Shown here piece by piece: positions 57,477 to 64,000 of a stretch of 64,000 nucleotides of DNA. The translations under genes and the position numbers were made by a program. The stretch's first letter is position 1, and each line of letters starts with the position of its first letter. The notes under the pieces are model-generated. The model made no database searches and had not been told where the DNA came from. It worked only from the letters and a program-made list of their open reading frames with translations. The stretch comes from Streptomyces parvulus (GTDB taxonomy: Bacteria; Actinomycetota; Actinomycetes; Streptomycetales; Streptomycetaceae), in NCBI RefSeq assembly GCF_014648855.1, contig NZ_BMRX01000004.1:372001-436000 (forward strand). Reading direction: 5' to 3'.

Positions 57477-58274
57477 TCACAGGGCCTCCAGGGCGTCTCG
57501 GAGCCGTCGCAGCAGGGCCGTGTCCGGGTCGTCCCACCCGGTGCCGGCCGGGTCGGGGCCCGGTGCCGGGACCGGGGCGGTCTGCGGGGCGGTGGGCGGG
57601 GCGGCGGCGACGAGACCGTCGGCGGCCAGGCGGCGCAGGTCGACGAGGATGTGGTACGTGCGGCAGGCGAGCGACGAGGCGATCTGGGCGGCGGTGCGCA
57701 CGCCGTCGACCTGGGTGAGGGTGCGGCCGCGCCGGGCCGGCAGACCGGGCCGCCCGGCGCCCGGCACCCGGGTCAGCGGGACGGTGTCGATGGCGGGGTC
57801 CGGATGTATCCGGTCCAGCAGCGCGCGCCGCCGATCGGACTCGCGGACGACCGCGTCGACCGGCACCGAGCGGACCGCGCCGAGCCAGTGCACCGCGCCG
57901 GGCCGGAAGCGGTGCGCGCGGGTGTCGTGGGCGAGGACGAAGTACGCGGCGTCGAACAGCGCGCCCAGGTGGCAGACCTCCAGCGCGCCGGCGGCGAGCC
58001 GCCCGCTGTCCACCAGCCGGTGACCCACCCGGTGCTGGGCACCGCCGCGGTCGACCGCGTCCCACCAGCCGTCGGAGGGGACGGCGCCGCTGCGGGTGAG
58101 CAGGGCGCCGAGGTCCGGGGTGAAGGCCGACTCGGCGTGCACGACGCGGCCGGCGGAGAGGTAGACGATGCCCCGCTCGCCGGAGAGGGCGCCGGTCGCC
58201 CCCTCGGCGGCCAGCGCGCCGAGGGCCGCCGACGTCGTCTCCTGGGTGGCCCAGGTGGTGGTCACCCTGGTCAT
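57477..58274 (-). CDS. DUF4388-like regulatory protein
   Basis: A 265-residue protein whose first half (GALAAEGATGALSGERGIVY, LSAGRVVHAESAFTPDLGAL) resembles the PatA/DUF4388 N-terminal domain found in bacterial signalling proteins. A later part (VDGVRTAAQIASSLACRTYH, ILVDLRRLAADGLV) looks like a winged-helix-like domain. The C-terminal end is Pro/Ala-rich with a last helix. It overlaps the preceding gene by 4 bases. DUF4388 often goes with Roadblock/MglB-type proteins, as in this operon. Confidence 0.65.
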   Translation of the reverse strand: MTRVTTTWATQETTSAALGALAAEGATGALSGERGIVYLSAGRVVHAESAFTPDLGALLTRSGAVPSDGWWDAVDRGGAQHRVGHRLVDSGRLAAGALEVCHLGALFDAAYFVLAHDTRAHRFRPGAVHWLGAVRSVPVDAVVRESDRRRALLDRIHPDPAIDTVPLTRVPGAGRPGLPARRGRTLTQVDGVRTAAQIASSLACRTYHILVDLRRLAADGLVAAAPPTAPQTAPVPAPGPDPAGTGWDDPDTALLRRLRDALEAL

Positions 58275-58678
58275 CCGAGCACCAGGCGGTCCGCCATCTC
58301 CGCGAGGCGGATACGGGCCAGCGCGAGGTTGCCGTCGTCGCGGCCCAGCCAGAGGTGGAGGAAGACGGTGCTGTCGAACGGTGTGCTGACGAACCTGAGC
58401 AGGTGGTATGCGTCCGCGGTGGTGGCGATCAGGTCCTCCACCGGGGGCTCCTTGCCCGCTTCGGCGGCGGCACCGGCCGTGGCGCCCGCCGCGAGGGAGC
58501 CGCTCTCGGCGACGTGCCGGGCCAGTTCGGCGGTCTCGGCCGCCGTGGCCTCCCAGTCGCCGCCCGGTGCCTCACCGACGGCGCCCAGGGCGAGCCCGCT
58601 GATCCAGTCGACCAGCGACGCGCCCCGCGCGCCGGGCAGTCGCATGGCTTCCAGCAGACTCTCGTCGATTCCGGGCAC
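58271..58678 (-). CDS. Roadblock/LC7-like protein (first gene of the operon)
   Basis: A 135-residue protein related to the one encoded at 56494-56868: GASLVDWISGLALGAVG near the start, an Ala/Gly-rich insertion (about 45-75) and LIATTADAYHLLRFVSTPFD and DSTVFLHLWLGRDDGNLALA at the end. The same core in both implies an old duplication with the insertion gained or lost. GTG 58678 is used, with GGAGGGG about 10 bases upstream. It is co-transcribed with the DUF4388-like gene, overlapping by 4 bases. Confidence 0.72.
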   Translation of the reverse strand: MPGIDESLLEAMRLPGARGASLVDWISGLALGAVGEAPGGDWEATAAETAELARHVAESGSLAAGATAGAAAEAGKEPPVEDLIATTADAYHLLRFVSTPFDSTVFLHLWLGRDDGNLALARIRLAEMADRLVLG

Positions 58679-59035
58679 GCCGGATCCCCTCCCCCTGCAC
58701 GGCTGTACCGCGAACGTGACGCCGAGACTACGGAAAGTGCGCGCATCCGGTGAGCGCTTTGGCATTTTCCAGAGGAACGTGCGCGCGCTGCGGCATACTG
58801 CGGTATTTCGGCCGCGGCGGGCCGGAGTTGGCGGCGCGGCAGGGAGACGGACGCGGGCAGGACCGCCCCGGTGCGGATGGTGGGCGGGCCTGCCCGGCGG
58901 GCCCGGTGTGCGGACGCCGGCGCCCCGCCCGCCACGGGTGAACGGCCGCCGTCCCGGGTGTCCCGCGCACACCCGGTGCGCACCGGCCGGAACACGGGGG
59001 GCGTGCGGCGGCCGTGACGGGCAACCCGCACCCTC
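58679..59035. other. Divergent intergenic region
   Basis: This 357-base gap separates the Roadblock operon from the BrkB gene. It has two copies of GTGCGCGC 42 bases apart (58737-58744, 58779-58786) and a relatively A/T-rich stretch (58755-58810) that may hold the promoter. I see no gene. Confidence 0.4.
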
Positions 59036-60106
59036 ATGGCCCGACTGCACCTTCCCCACAGCCGAAAGCGTCACCAGGACGACCGAGCGGACGAGAAGCC
59101 GGACGCGACGCCCCCCGAGGACTACGGTCCGGACGCCTCCACGGAGCGCGCCGCCCCCGACTCCCCCGTCCAGCTGCCGGGCAAGTCCTGGACCGCTCTG
59201 GTGAAGCGCGTGGTCGCGGAGTTCCAGGACGACGAACTCACCGACCGCGCGGCCGCCTTGACCTACTACGGCGTGCTGTCCATGTTCCCGGCCCTGCTGG
59301 TGCTGGTCTCGATGCTCGGTGTCGCCGGGCCCTCGGCCACCGAGGAGGTCCTGAAGAACATCCAGCAGCTGACGCCCGGTTCGGTGCGGGACATCGTCAC
59401 CGACGCGGTGGAGCAGTTGCAGGCCAGGGCGGGGCTGGGCTCCGTGCTGGCGGTGGTCGGCCTGGTCGGCGCCGTCTGGTCGGCGTCCGGCTACGTAGCC
59501 GCGTTCATCCGCGCGGCCAACGCGGTCTACGACGTGCCCGAGGGGCGGCCGATGTGGAAGGTGCTGCCGCTGCGGGTGGCGCTGACCGTGGTGCTGCTGG
59601 TGCTGGCCGTGGTCAGCGCGCTCATCGTCGTGTTCACCGGCTCCCTGGCGCAGCAGGCGGGCACCGCGCTCGGCATCGGTGACACCGCGCTGACGGTGTG
59701 GTCCTTCGCCAAGTGGCCGGTGCTGGTCCTCCTCGTCGTCTTCATGATCGCGATCCTCTACTGGGCCACGCCCAACGCCCGGGTCAAGGGCTTCAAGTGG
59801 GTCTCGCTCGGCAGCGTGGTGGCGCTGCTGATCTGGCTCGCCGCCTCCGCCGGGTTCGCCTTCTACGTCGCCAACTTCGGTTCGTACAACAAGACGTACG
59901 GGACCCTGGCCGGTGTCATCGTCTTCCTGGTGTGGCTCTGGGTGACCAACCTGGCCATCCTGCTGGGCCTGGAGTTCGACGCCGAACTGGCCCGGCAGCG
60001 GGTGATCGCCGGCGGCCACCCGCCGGAGGAGGAGCCGTACGTGGAGCCGCGCGACACGCGGGCCTGGGACGACTCGGACCACCGGGAGGCGGCCGCGGGG
60101 CAGTGA
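59036..60106 (+). CDS. YihY/BrkB family membrane protein
   Basis: A 356-residue integral membrane protein with six hydrophobic segments. Family marks are DDELTDRAAALTYYGVLSMF, PALLVLVSMLG, GLVGAVWSASGYVAAFIRAAN and a C-terminal GSYNKTYGTLAGVIVFLVWL, NLAILLGLEFDAEL. The first 65 residues are charged and cytoplasmic. BrkB/YihY proteins have no proven transport substrate. The gene is convergent, by 10 bases, with the SDR gene. Confidence 0.88.
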   Translation: MARLHLPHSRKRHQDDRADEKPDATPPEDYGPDASTERAAPDSPVQLPGKSWTALVKRVVAEFQDDELTDRAAALTYYGVLSMFPALLVLVSMLGVAGPSATEEVLKNIQQLTPGSVRDIVTDAVEQLQARAGLGSVLAVVGLVGAVWSASGYVAAFIRAANAVYDVPEGRPMWKVLPLRVALTVVLLVLAVVSALIVVFTGSLAQQAGTALGIGDTALTVWSFAKWPVLVLLVVFMIAILYWATPNARVKGFKWVSLGSVVALLIWLAASAGFAFYVANFGSYNKTYGTLAGVIVFLVWLWVTNLAILLGLEFDAELARQRVIAGGHPPEEEPYVEPRDTRAWDDSDHREAAAGQ

Positions 60107-60116
60107 GCGGGCGTCC

Positions 60117-60911
60117 CTAGGGCAGGATCGAGTCGACGTAGCCGCCGTCCACGCGGACGGCGGCTCCCGTCGTGGCGGAGGCGAGGGGCGAGCTGAGGTA
60201 CACCACGAGGTTGGCGATCTCCTCCGGCTCGATCAGCCGCTGGAGAAGGGACTGCGGGCGGTGCTCGCGCATGAAGACGCGCTGCGCCTCGTCCCAGGGC
60301 AGGTCCCGGTCGACCAGCTGGTAAACGAAGTCCTCCACGCCCTCGGTGTGGGTGGGTCCGGCGATGACGCAGTTCACCGTGGTGCCGCTGCCCGCGGCCT
60401 CCTTGGCGAAGCCGCGGCCGACCGCGAGCAGGGCCGTCTTCGACACGCCGTAGTGGATCATCTCCGCGGGGATGACCACGGCCGAGTCGCTCGCGATGTA
60501 CAGCACCCGGCCCCACCCCCGGTCCCTCATCCGGGGGAGGTGGGCGCGCGTCAGCCTGACGCCGGCGAGGACGTTGATCTCGAAGTAGCGCCGCCACTCG
60601 TCGTCGCTGATGTCCAGCGCGGGCACGGCGCCGAACACACCGAGGTTGTTGACCAGGATGTCGACGTCGGGCAGCGCCTCCAGGGCCCGCGCGGCCCCCT
60701 CCTCGGTACCGAGGTCGGCCGCGACCGGCACGAAATCGCCGCCCGGCACCTCGGCGCGCAGTTTCGCGACGGCCTCCTCCAGGCGGCCGGCGTCGCGCCC
60801 GTTGACGCCCACGGTGGCGCCCGCCCGGGCCAGGCCCGCGGCGATCGCCGCGCCGATGCCCTGCGAGGATCCGGTCACCAGTGCGGTTCGTCCGCCGAGG
60901 TCGAGGTTCAT
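60117..60911 (-). CDS. Short-chain dehydrogenase/reductase (SDR)
   Basis: A 264-residue classical SDR: NAD(P)-binding TALVTGSSQGIGAAIA (residues 9-24), NNLGVFG in place of the usual NNAG, catalytic Ser in VLYIASDSAVV, and the Tyr-X3-Lys pair in HYGVSK, then PGP-like IAGPTHTEG. It ends in the typical VDGGYVDSILP. The substrate is unknown. Single gene; ATG 60911 has GGAG upstream. Confidence 0.88.
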   Translation of the reverse strand: MNLDLGGRTALVTGSSQGIGAAIAAGLARAGATVGVNGRDAGRLEEAVAKLRAEVPGGDFVPVAADLGTEEGAARALEALPDVDILVNNLGVFGAVPALDISDDEWRRYFEINVLAGVRLTRAHLPRMRDRGWGRVLYIASDSAVVIPAEMIHYGVSKTALLAVGRGFAKEAAGSGTTVNCVIAGPTHTEGVEDFVYQLVDRDLPWDEAQRVFMREHRPQSLLQRLIEPEEIANLVVYLSSPLASATTGAAVRVDGGYVDSILP

Positions 60912-61105
60912 GGGGTCGCTCCTTCTCGTGCCGTACGGTCGGTCGGGTTACTCCTGCCCACCCTCGCCCACGACCCACCCGCGTCCCGCCGGCCGCACCC
61001 CGCACCACGCCGCGGCCCGCCCGGTCGGCGGACCCCCGGATACCACCCGCCGACCTGCGGAGCCGATACTTGCCTACGTCCCTGTCCCTGCTGCCCGATG
61101 GACCC

Positions 61106-62305
61106 ATGCCACCCTCTCCCAGCGCCCGCCCCACGACGCCGCCCACGCTGTGGGCGTCCCGCGGCCGCCACGTCGGCGCCGCGGCCGAGGACACCGTCCG
61201 GCACACGCTGGAGCGGCTGAAGAAGGACCGCGTCCTCGACGACTTCCTGGAGCCTCCCGACGAGGCACCGGCCGACGGGCTCCCCGGCCGCCGCGTCTTC
61301 GAGGCGCGCTGGCGGGTCCCCGAGTCGGTGACCGTGCGGGCCCGACTGATCCTGGAGCCCGCCTCCGCGGGCGGGCAGGAGTGGACGCTGCTGGCCGAGG
61401 CGGAGGAGGCCTGGGACCCGGGGTGGCCCTCCCCCGCCACGATGTTCTGGCCGGACGACCCGGACGTCACCTGGGACCGGGACGCCGCCACGGGTCTGCG
61501 GCTGCGGGGCATCAACACGCTGCCCGACGACGACAAGGCCGTACGCCGGCTGCTCAAGGAGGCCGGGCGCAGCCCCTGGAACATCCACGTCGTCGTGCAC
61601 GAGGCGATGACCACCGACCACCGCGGCCGGGTCCCGCTGGCCCGGCGGCTGCCGCCCGGTCTGCGGCACCGCGTGGTCGAGCACCGCGCCGCGCCGCAGC
61701 AGCTGCGGGTCGTGAACTGGGCGCTGGAGGACTTCGGCGTCCAGGTGCCGCGCGGCGGCGCGGTGGTGCTGCCCGGCACCCCGGCCCCGGCCGGCTACGA
61801 CGCCGACGCGTTCTCCGTACGCACGGTGTTCCTGGACGGCTCCGAGCCCACCGGGCTGATCGCCGCGGTGACGTCCTTCGACGCCCTGGAGCGGCCGCTG
61901 CCGCAGGACGCGGTGGCGGATCTCGCCTCGCTGCGGGAGGAGTGGCGGCTGCTGACCCTCCAGGAGGAGCTGGAGCGCGAGCGCCGGCTGGTGGCCATGT
62001 ACGCCGAGGCGCTGGAGGCCATGACGCAGTCCAGGGACCTGTACCGGGAGGCGGCCGAGCGCGCCGCGGAGGCCCTGGCCGGCTACCGCGAGTCCGCCGG
62101 GGCGGCGCCGGCCGTACCGGCGCCGTCCGCCGAGACCTCACCGGCCTCCCCGCTGCGGGGGCTGACCCGCACCCTGGAGCGGTTCAGGGTCGCCGCCCGC
62201 CCGCCGCGGGCGGAGGCACGGCAGGACCCGGCGGCGGAGACACGGCAGGACCCACCGGCGGAGAGCCCGGAAGCGGTCCGGCCGCCGGGCGGCGCCGCCG
62301 ACTGA
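61106..62305 (+). CDS. Hypothetical protein with a C-terminal coiled coil
   Basis: A 399-residue soluble protein that I cannot assign. A basic N-terminus and helical piece (HVGAAAEDTVRHTLERLKKD) precede an alpha/beta region with many tryptophans (EARWRVPESVTVRARLILEP, EEAWDPGWPSPATMFWPDDP). Then comes a helical part from about residue 270 (LASLREEWRLLTLQEELERE, MYAEALEAMTQSRDLYREAA) that should form a coiled coil, and a disordered Ala/Pro tail with an AxTRQDP repeat. The start, ATG 61106, has no clear ribosome site. Codon usage is that of a real gene. Confidence 0.65.
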   Translation: MPPSPSARPTTPPTLWASRGRHVGAAAEDTVRHTLERLKKDRVLDDFLEPPDEAPADGLPGRRVFEARWRVPESVTVRARLILEPASAGGQEWTLLAEAEEAWDPGWPSPATMFWPDDPDVTWDRDAATGLRLRGINTLPDDDKAVRRLLKEAGRSPWNIHVVVHEAMTTDHRGRVPLARRLPPGLRHRVVEHRAAPQQLRVVNWALEDFGVQVPRGGAVVLPGTPAPAGYDADAFSVRTVFLDGSEPTGLIAAVTSFDALERPLPQDAVADLASLREEWRLLTLQEELERERRLVAMYAEALEAMTQSRDLYREAAERAAEALAGYRESAGAAPAVPAPSAETSPASPLRGLTRTLERFRVAARPPRAEARQDPAAETRQDPPAESPEAVRPPGGAAD

Positions 62306-62386
62306 GGGCACCCTCACGTGTCATCCGGCGCCAGGTGGATACGCGGACGGCCACATCACTAGGCCCGTCCCGGAAGGTCACCCGCC

Positions 62387-62950
62387 ATGGACAGCCGGCA
62401 CGACAGAGCCCCCGACTCCCGCACCCCGGAGCCCGAACGGTCGCAGACCACGCTCCGGGTCAACGGGAAGCCGCACACCCTCATGGTCGACCACCGCCGG
62501 GTCCTGCTGGACCTGCTGCGCGAGGATCTGGGGCTGACCGGCGCCAAGAAGGGCTGCGACCACGGCCAGTGCGGCGCCTGCACGGTCCTGGTGGACGGGC
62601 GGCGCATGAACGGCTGCCTGCTCCTCGCGGTCGCCCTGGACGGCAGCGAGATCACCACCGTCGAGGGTCTCGCGGGGGACGGCGAGGACCTGCACCCGTT
62701 GCAGCAGGCCTTCCTGGACCGCGACGCCTTCCAGTGCGGGTACTGCACGCCCGGCCAGATCTGCTCCGCGGCCGGGGTGCTCGCCGAGGCCGCGGCCGGG
62801 CATCCGTCCCACGTCACCGACCCCGCGGCACCCTCCGGGGAGCCCGTCGCGCTGGGCCGGGAGGAGATCCGGGAGCGGATGAGCGGCAACCTGTGCCGCT
62901 GCGGGGCGTACCCCCGCATCGTCGACGCGGTCGAGGACGTGATCCCGTGA
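62387..62950 (+). CDS. Molybdenum hydroxylase [2Fe-2S] subunit (PaoA/YagT-like)
   Basis: A 187-residue electron-transfer subunit with two [2Fe-2S] sites. The plant-type site has GCDHGQCGACTVLVDGRRMN; the helical domain has FQCGYCTPGQ and GNLCRCGAY, with all eight cysteines present. It is the small subunit of an aldehyde/xanthine oxidoreductase. A 25-residue N-terminal extension has no twin-arginine signal, unlike E. coli PaoA, so the enzyme is cytoplasmic. GGAAGG precedes ATG 62387. It is coupled by GTGA to the FAD subunit. Confidence 0.9.
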   Translation: MDSRHDRAPDSRTPEPERSQTTLRVNGKPHTLMVDHRRVLLDLLREDLGLTGAKKGCDHGQCGACTVLVDGRRMNGCLLLAVALDGSEITTVEGLAGDGEDLHPLQQAFLDRDAFQCGYCTPGQICSAAGVLAEAAAGHPSHVTDPAAPSGEPVALGREEIRERMSGNLCRCGAYPRIVDAVEDVIP

Positions 62951-63939
62951 AGCCCTTCGCCTACGTGCGTGCCGGCAGCGTCGAGGAGGCCACCGACGCC
63001 TTCGCGGCGCACCCCGGTGCCCGCTACCTCGGCGGCGGCACCAACCTCGTCGACCTGATGAAGCTGGGCGTGGAGGCGCCGGCCGCGCTCGTCGACGTGA
63101 CGCGGCTGCCGCTGGACGCGGTGGAGGAGCTGCCCGACGGCTCGCTGCAGGTCGGCGCGACGGTCCGCAACAGCGACCTCGCCGCCCACCCCGTCGTCCG
63201 CGACCGCTACCCCGCGCTGTCGCAGGCGCTGCTGGCGGGTGCCTCGGGGCAGCTGCGCAACGCGGCCACCACCGGCGGCAACCTGCTCCAGCGCACCCGC
63301 TGCCCGTACTTCCAGGACCGGTCCAAGCCCTGCAACAAGCGGGAGCCGGGCAGCGGCTGCGGCGCGCTGGAGGGGGTGCACCGGGACCACGCGGTGCTCG
63401 GCCACTCCGACCAGTGCATCGCGACCAACCCCTCGGACATGGCCGTGGCGCTGGCCGCCCTGGACGCGCGCGTGGAGCTGACCGGTCCCGACGGCTCCCG
63501 GAGCGTGCCCGCCGCCGACTTCCACCGGCTGCCGGGCATGCACCCGGAGCGGGACACGGAGATCCTGCCCGGCGAGCTGATCACCGGCGTCCTGCTCCCC
63601 GCCGCAACGGCAGGCCTCCCGTCGGCGTACCGCAAGGCCCGCGACCGGGCGTCGTACGCCTTCGCGCTGGCCTCCGTCGCCGTCGTCCTGGACGTCGGGG
63701 ACGGGGTGGTGGAGCGGGCCGGCATCGCCTTCGGGGCGCTGGCCCACCGGCCCTGGCGCGCCCGGCGGGCGGAGGACGCCCTGATCGGCGCCGCCCCGAC
63801 GACGGCGGCCTTCGAGCACGCCCTGGACCTGGAGCTGGCCGCCGCCGAGCCGCTGCGGGACAACGCCTTCAAGGTGCCGCTGGCCCGCCGGATCGCCCTC
63901 GACGTGCTGAGCCGGCTCGCCCCGCCCGCCACGACCTGA
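62947..63939 (+). CDS. Molybdenum hydroxylase FAD subunit with extra Fe-S cysteines (PaoB/YagS-like)
   Basis: A 330-residue medium subunit with the FAD motifs ARYLGGGTNLVDLMKLGV (residues 25-42) and ATTGGNLLQRTRCPYFQ (about 110-126), then CNKREPGSGCGALEG and HSDQCIATNPSDMAVAL. The extra cysteine set between the two FAD motifs is what holds the [4Fe-4S] cluster in E. coli PaoB and distinguishes it from ordinary CoxM-type subunits. GTG start 62947. The large subunit gene follows after 25 bases. Confidence 0.9.
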   Translation: MKPFAYVRAGSVEEATDAFAAHPGARYLGGGTNLVDLMKLGVEAPAALVDVTRLPLDAVEELPDGSLQVGATVRNSDLAAHPVVRDRYPALSQALLAGASGQLRNAATTGGNLLQRTRCPYFQDRSKPCNKREPGSGCGALEGVHRDHAVLGHSDQCIATNPSDMAVALAALDARVELTGPDGSRSVPAADFHRLPGMHPERDTEILPGELITGVLLPAATAGLPSAYRKARDRASYAFALASVAVVLDVGDGVVERAGIAFGALAHRPWRARRAEDALIGAAPTTAAFEHALDLELAAAEPLRDNAFKVPLARRIALDVLSRLAPPATT

Positions 63940-63964
63940 ACCCGGCGTTCTTGAGGAGGACTCC

Positions 63965-64000
63965 ATGACCGCCACCGAGACCGTCCTGGGCGCGCCCGCC
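63965..64000 (+). CDS. Molybdenum hydroxylase large subunit, first 12 codons
   Basis: Only MTATETVLGAPA is inside the window. GAGGAGG lies 6-9 bases before ATG 63965. From position and from the two subunits before it, this is the molybdopterin-cytosine-dinucleotide-binding subunit (PaoC/YagR type). The identity rests on context alone. Confidence 0.6.
   Translation, partial: MTATETVLGAPA

Noticed and set aside
1..64000. Mobile elements, attachment sites, tRNA genes or prophage
   Set aside because: I found no transposase, integrase, terminal repeats or tRNA-like cloverleaf on reading the window; the even base composition and Streptomyces-type genes give no sign of a recent island. A tRNA scan was not run.

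Overview
The window is chromosomal DNA of a Streptomyces or very close relative. Coding regions are extremely G+C rich with G/C at nearly every third codon position, GTG starts and 4-base ATGA/GTGA gene overlaps are common, and the gene content fits: a ten-gene actinomycete gas vesicle cluster, SpoIIE/STAS/HATPase partner-switching proteins, twin-arginine exported chitosanase and Roadblock-domain signalling proteins. I see no tRNA, rRNA, CRISPR array, prophage or insertion sequence. About 67 protein genes are supported, two of them cut by the window edges.

Layout. 1-5922 (minus): an operon under a LacI-family repressor with a tandem palindromic operator, holding a FAD oxidoreductase, a hydantoinase/oxoprolinase A-type protein, an HExxH protein and a permease. 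6036-6661: a GNAT acetyltransferase with a possible 21-codon leader. 6781-13757: a SigK/RskA sigma/anti-sigma pair facing a five-gene lipid operon (FAD oxidoreductase, DUF1365, two cyclopropane-synthase-type methyltransferases, DUF1295). 14037-15788: a hydrolase, then a GlsB membrane protein and a TerD protein. 15861-19037: a cobalamin-riboswitch-controlled ABC importer. 19106-20045: a fasciclin lipoprotein. 20143-22174: an M56 protease/BlaI repressor pair divergent from a second TerD gene. 22191-27055: a TPR protein, a sortase-anchored DUF1996 protein and a methyltransferase. 27151-32467: gas vesicle genes gvpOAFGYZJLSK. 32504-39933: a DeoR/LacI hybrid regulator and a sugar ABC transporter operon with a hydroxyacid dehydrogenase and a DUF2264 protein. 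39930-44762: a lipid-kinase, alkyl-DHAP-synthase-like, TetR and GlpD-like group. 45240-51786: partner-switching regulators. 51861-52761: GH46 chitosanase. 52861-56422: two small stress-type proteins, an MFS exporter and an NADPH-ferredoxin reductase. 56494-58678: a four-gene Roadblock-type operon. 59036-62305: BrkB protein, SDR and an unknown protein. 62387-64000: an aldehyde/xanthine-oxidase-type molybdenum enzyme, cut at the edge.

How the parts connect. The strongest result is a probable SigK regulon. The same bipartite promoter, CAATCC, exactly 16 bases, CGGATT, lies in front of sigK, in front of the divergently placed lipid operon, and in front of the fasciclin lipoprotein gene. This matches the gene content of the Mycobacterium tuberculosis SigK regulon as I know it (sigK-rskA, Rv0446c-Rv0449c, and the fasciclin proteins MPT70/MPT83). 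A second cross-link is a CTACA-N4-TGTAG palindrome found both at the BlaI/TerD divergent promoter and about 6.7 kb away in front of the GlsB-TerD pair, suggesting that the BlaI/M56 pair controls both TerD loci. Both are inferences from sequence.
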